Positions 5,168 through 5,340 of a stretch of 5,340 nucleotides of DNA are shown here, in pieces. The position numbers were made by a program, and so were the translations under genes. Numbering within the stretch: the first letter of the stretch is position 1; every line of letters begins with the position of its first letter. This DNA comes from an uncultured Clostridia bacterium (GTDB lineage: Bacteria; Bacillota; Clostridia; TANB77; CAG-508): assembly GCA_944393305.1 (NCBI GenBank), contig CALXZS010000097.1:1-5340 (forward strand), written 5' to 3'. Under the pieces are notes generated by a model, which had not been told where the DNA came from, searched no databases, and saw nothing but the letters and a program-made list of their open reading frames with translations.

Positions 5168-5340
5168 TCAGTTTTCTATTTCGAAGAAATATTCATTTAT
5201 TCTATTTTTTAATTCTTGTATTGCGTCTTCCATACTAATATTTTCAAGTTGTGCACCGGCTAGAGTTATATGTCCTCCTCCACCTAGTTTTTCTAAGATT
5301 AGTTGGACATTTATTCCACCTATTGACCTACCACTTTTAT
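5168..5340 (-). CDS. gdpP: C-terminal end of a GdpP-type cyclic-di-AMP phosphodiesterase (5' part outside window)
   Basis: Only the last 56 residues and the TGA stop are present. They read KSGRSIGGINVQLILEKLGG, then GGHITLAGAQLENISMEDAI, then a final helix ending FFEIEN. The glycine-rich GGGGH followed by a small-residue segment is the nucleotide/metal-binding signature of DHHA1 domains, and the sentence-like pattern SIG-INVQLILEKLGGGGH is typical of GdpP (YybT), a membrane protein with PAS, degenerate GGDEF and DHH/DHHA1 domains that breaks down cyclic-di-AMP. The place directly upstream of rplI and dnaB supports GdpP over other DHH proteins such as NrnA. The membrane, PAS and catalytic DHH parts cannot be seen here. 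Confidence 0.88.
   Translation of the reverse strand, partial: KSGRSIGGINVQLILEKLGGGGHITLAGAQLENISMEDAIQELKNRINEYFFEIEN

Overview
The window reads as chromosomal DNA of a low-G+C Gram-positive bacterium, most likely an uncultured member of the Clostridia. The signs are A/T-ending codons throughout, strong AGGAGG-type ribosome binding sites, one TTG start, and gene order of the Bacillus/Clostridium kind. All supported genes lie on the minus strand, so transcription runs from high to low coordinates.

Layout in transcription order: (1) 5340-5168, the last 56 residues of a DHH/DHHA1-type cyclic-di-AMP phosphodiesterase (gdpP); (2) 5110-4664, rplI, ribosomal protein L9; (3) 4582-3257, dnaB, the replicative helicase; (4) 3179-2181, tilS, the tRNA-Ile lysidine synthetase, in a short form; (5) 2055-253, ftsH, the membrane AAA+ metalloprotease, read from a TTG codon; (6) 240-34, a doubtful 68-codon frame with a good ribosome binding site touching the ftsH stop. 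The gdpP-rplI-dnaB order is the standard Firmicutes cluster. tilS next to ftsH is the remainder of the usual tilS-hpt-ftsH cluster, with hpt absent. Here the two clusters abut. The products serve nucleotide signalling, ribosome structure, replication, tRNA decoding and membrane proteolysis; they are core functions rather than one pathway.

The unexplained sequence is between and after the genes. Two gene junctions (dnaB/tilS and gdpP/rplI) each hold a strong hairpin whose downstream foot lies 3 nt before the next ribosome binding site; both carry GGGAC/GTCCC-like stems and resemble dispersed REP-like palindromes. The first ~170 bases form an island of about 49% G+C (73 of 150 bases at 21-170), against 30% in the next 80 bases. 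The island contains a perfect 26-nt palindrome and cuts into the frame that begins just after ftsH. It looks like one end of a dispersed element or a structured RNA that continues beyond the window.

I see no defence system, CRISPR array, transposase gene, tRNA or rRNA. Apart from the island and the hairpins the window is ordinary housekeeping DNA.
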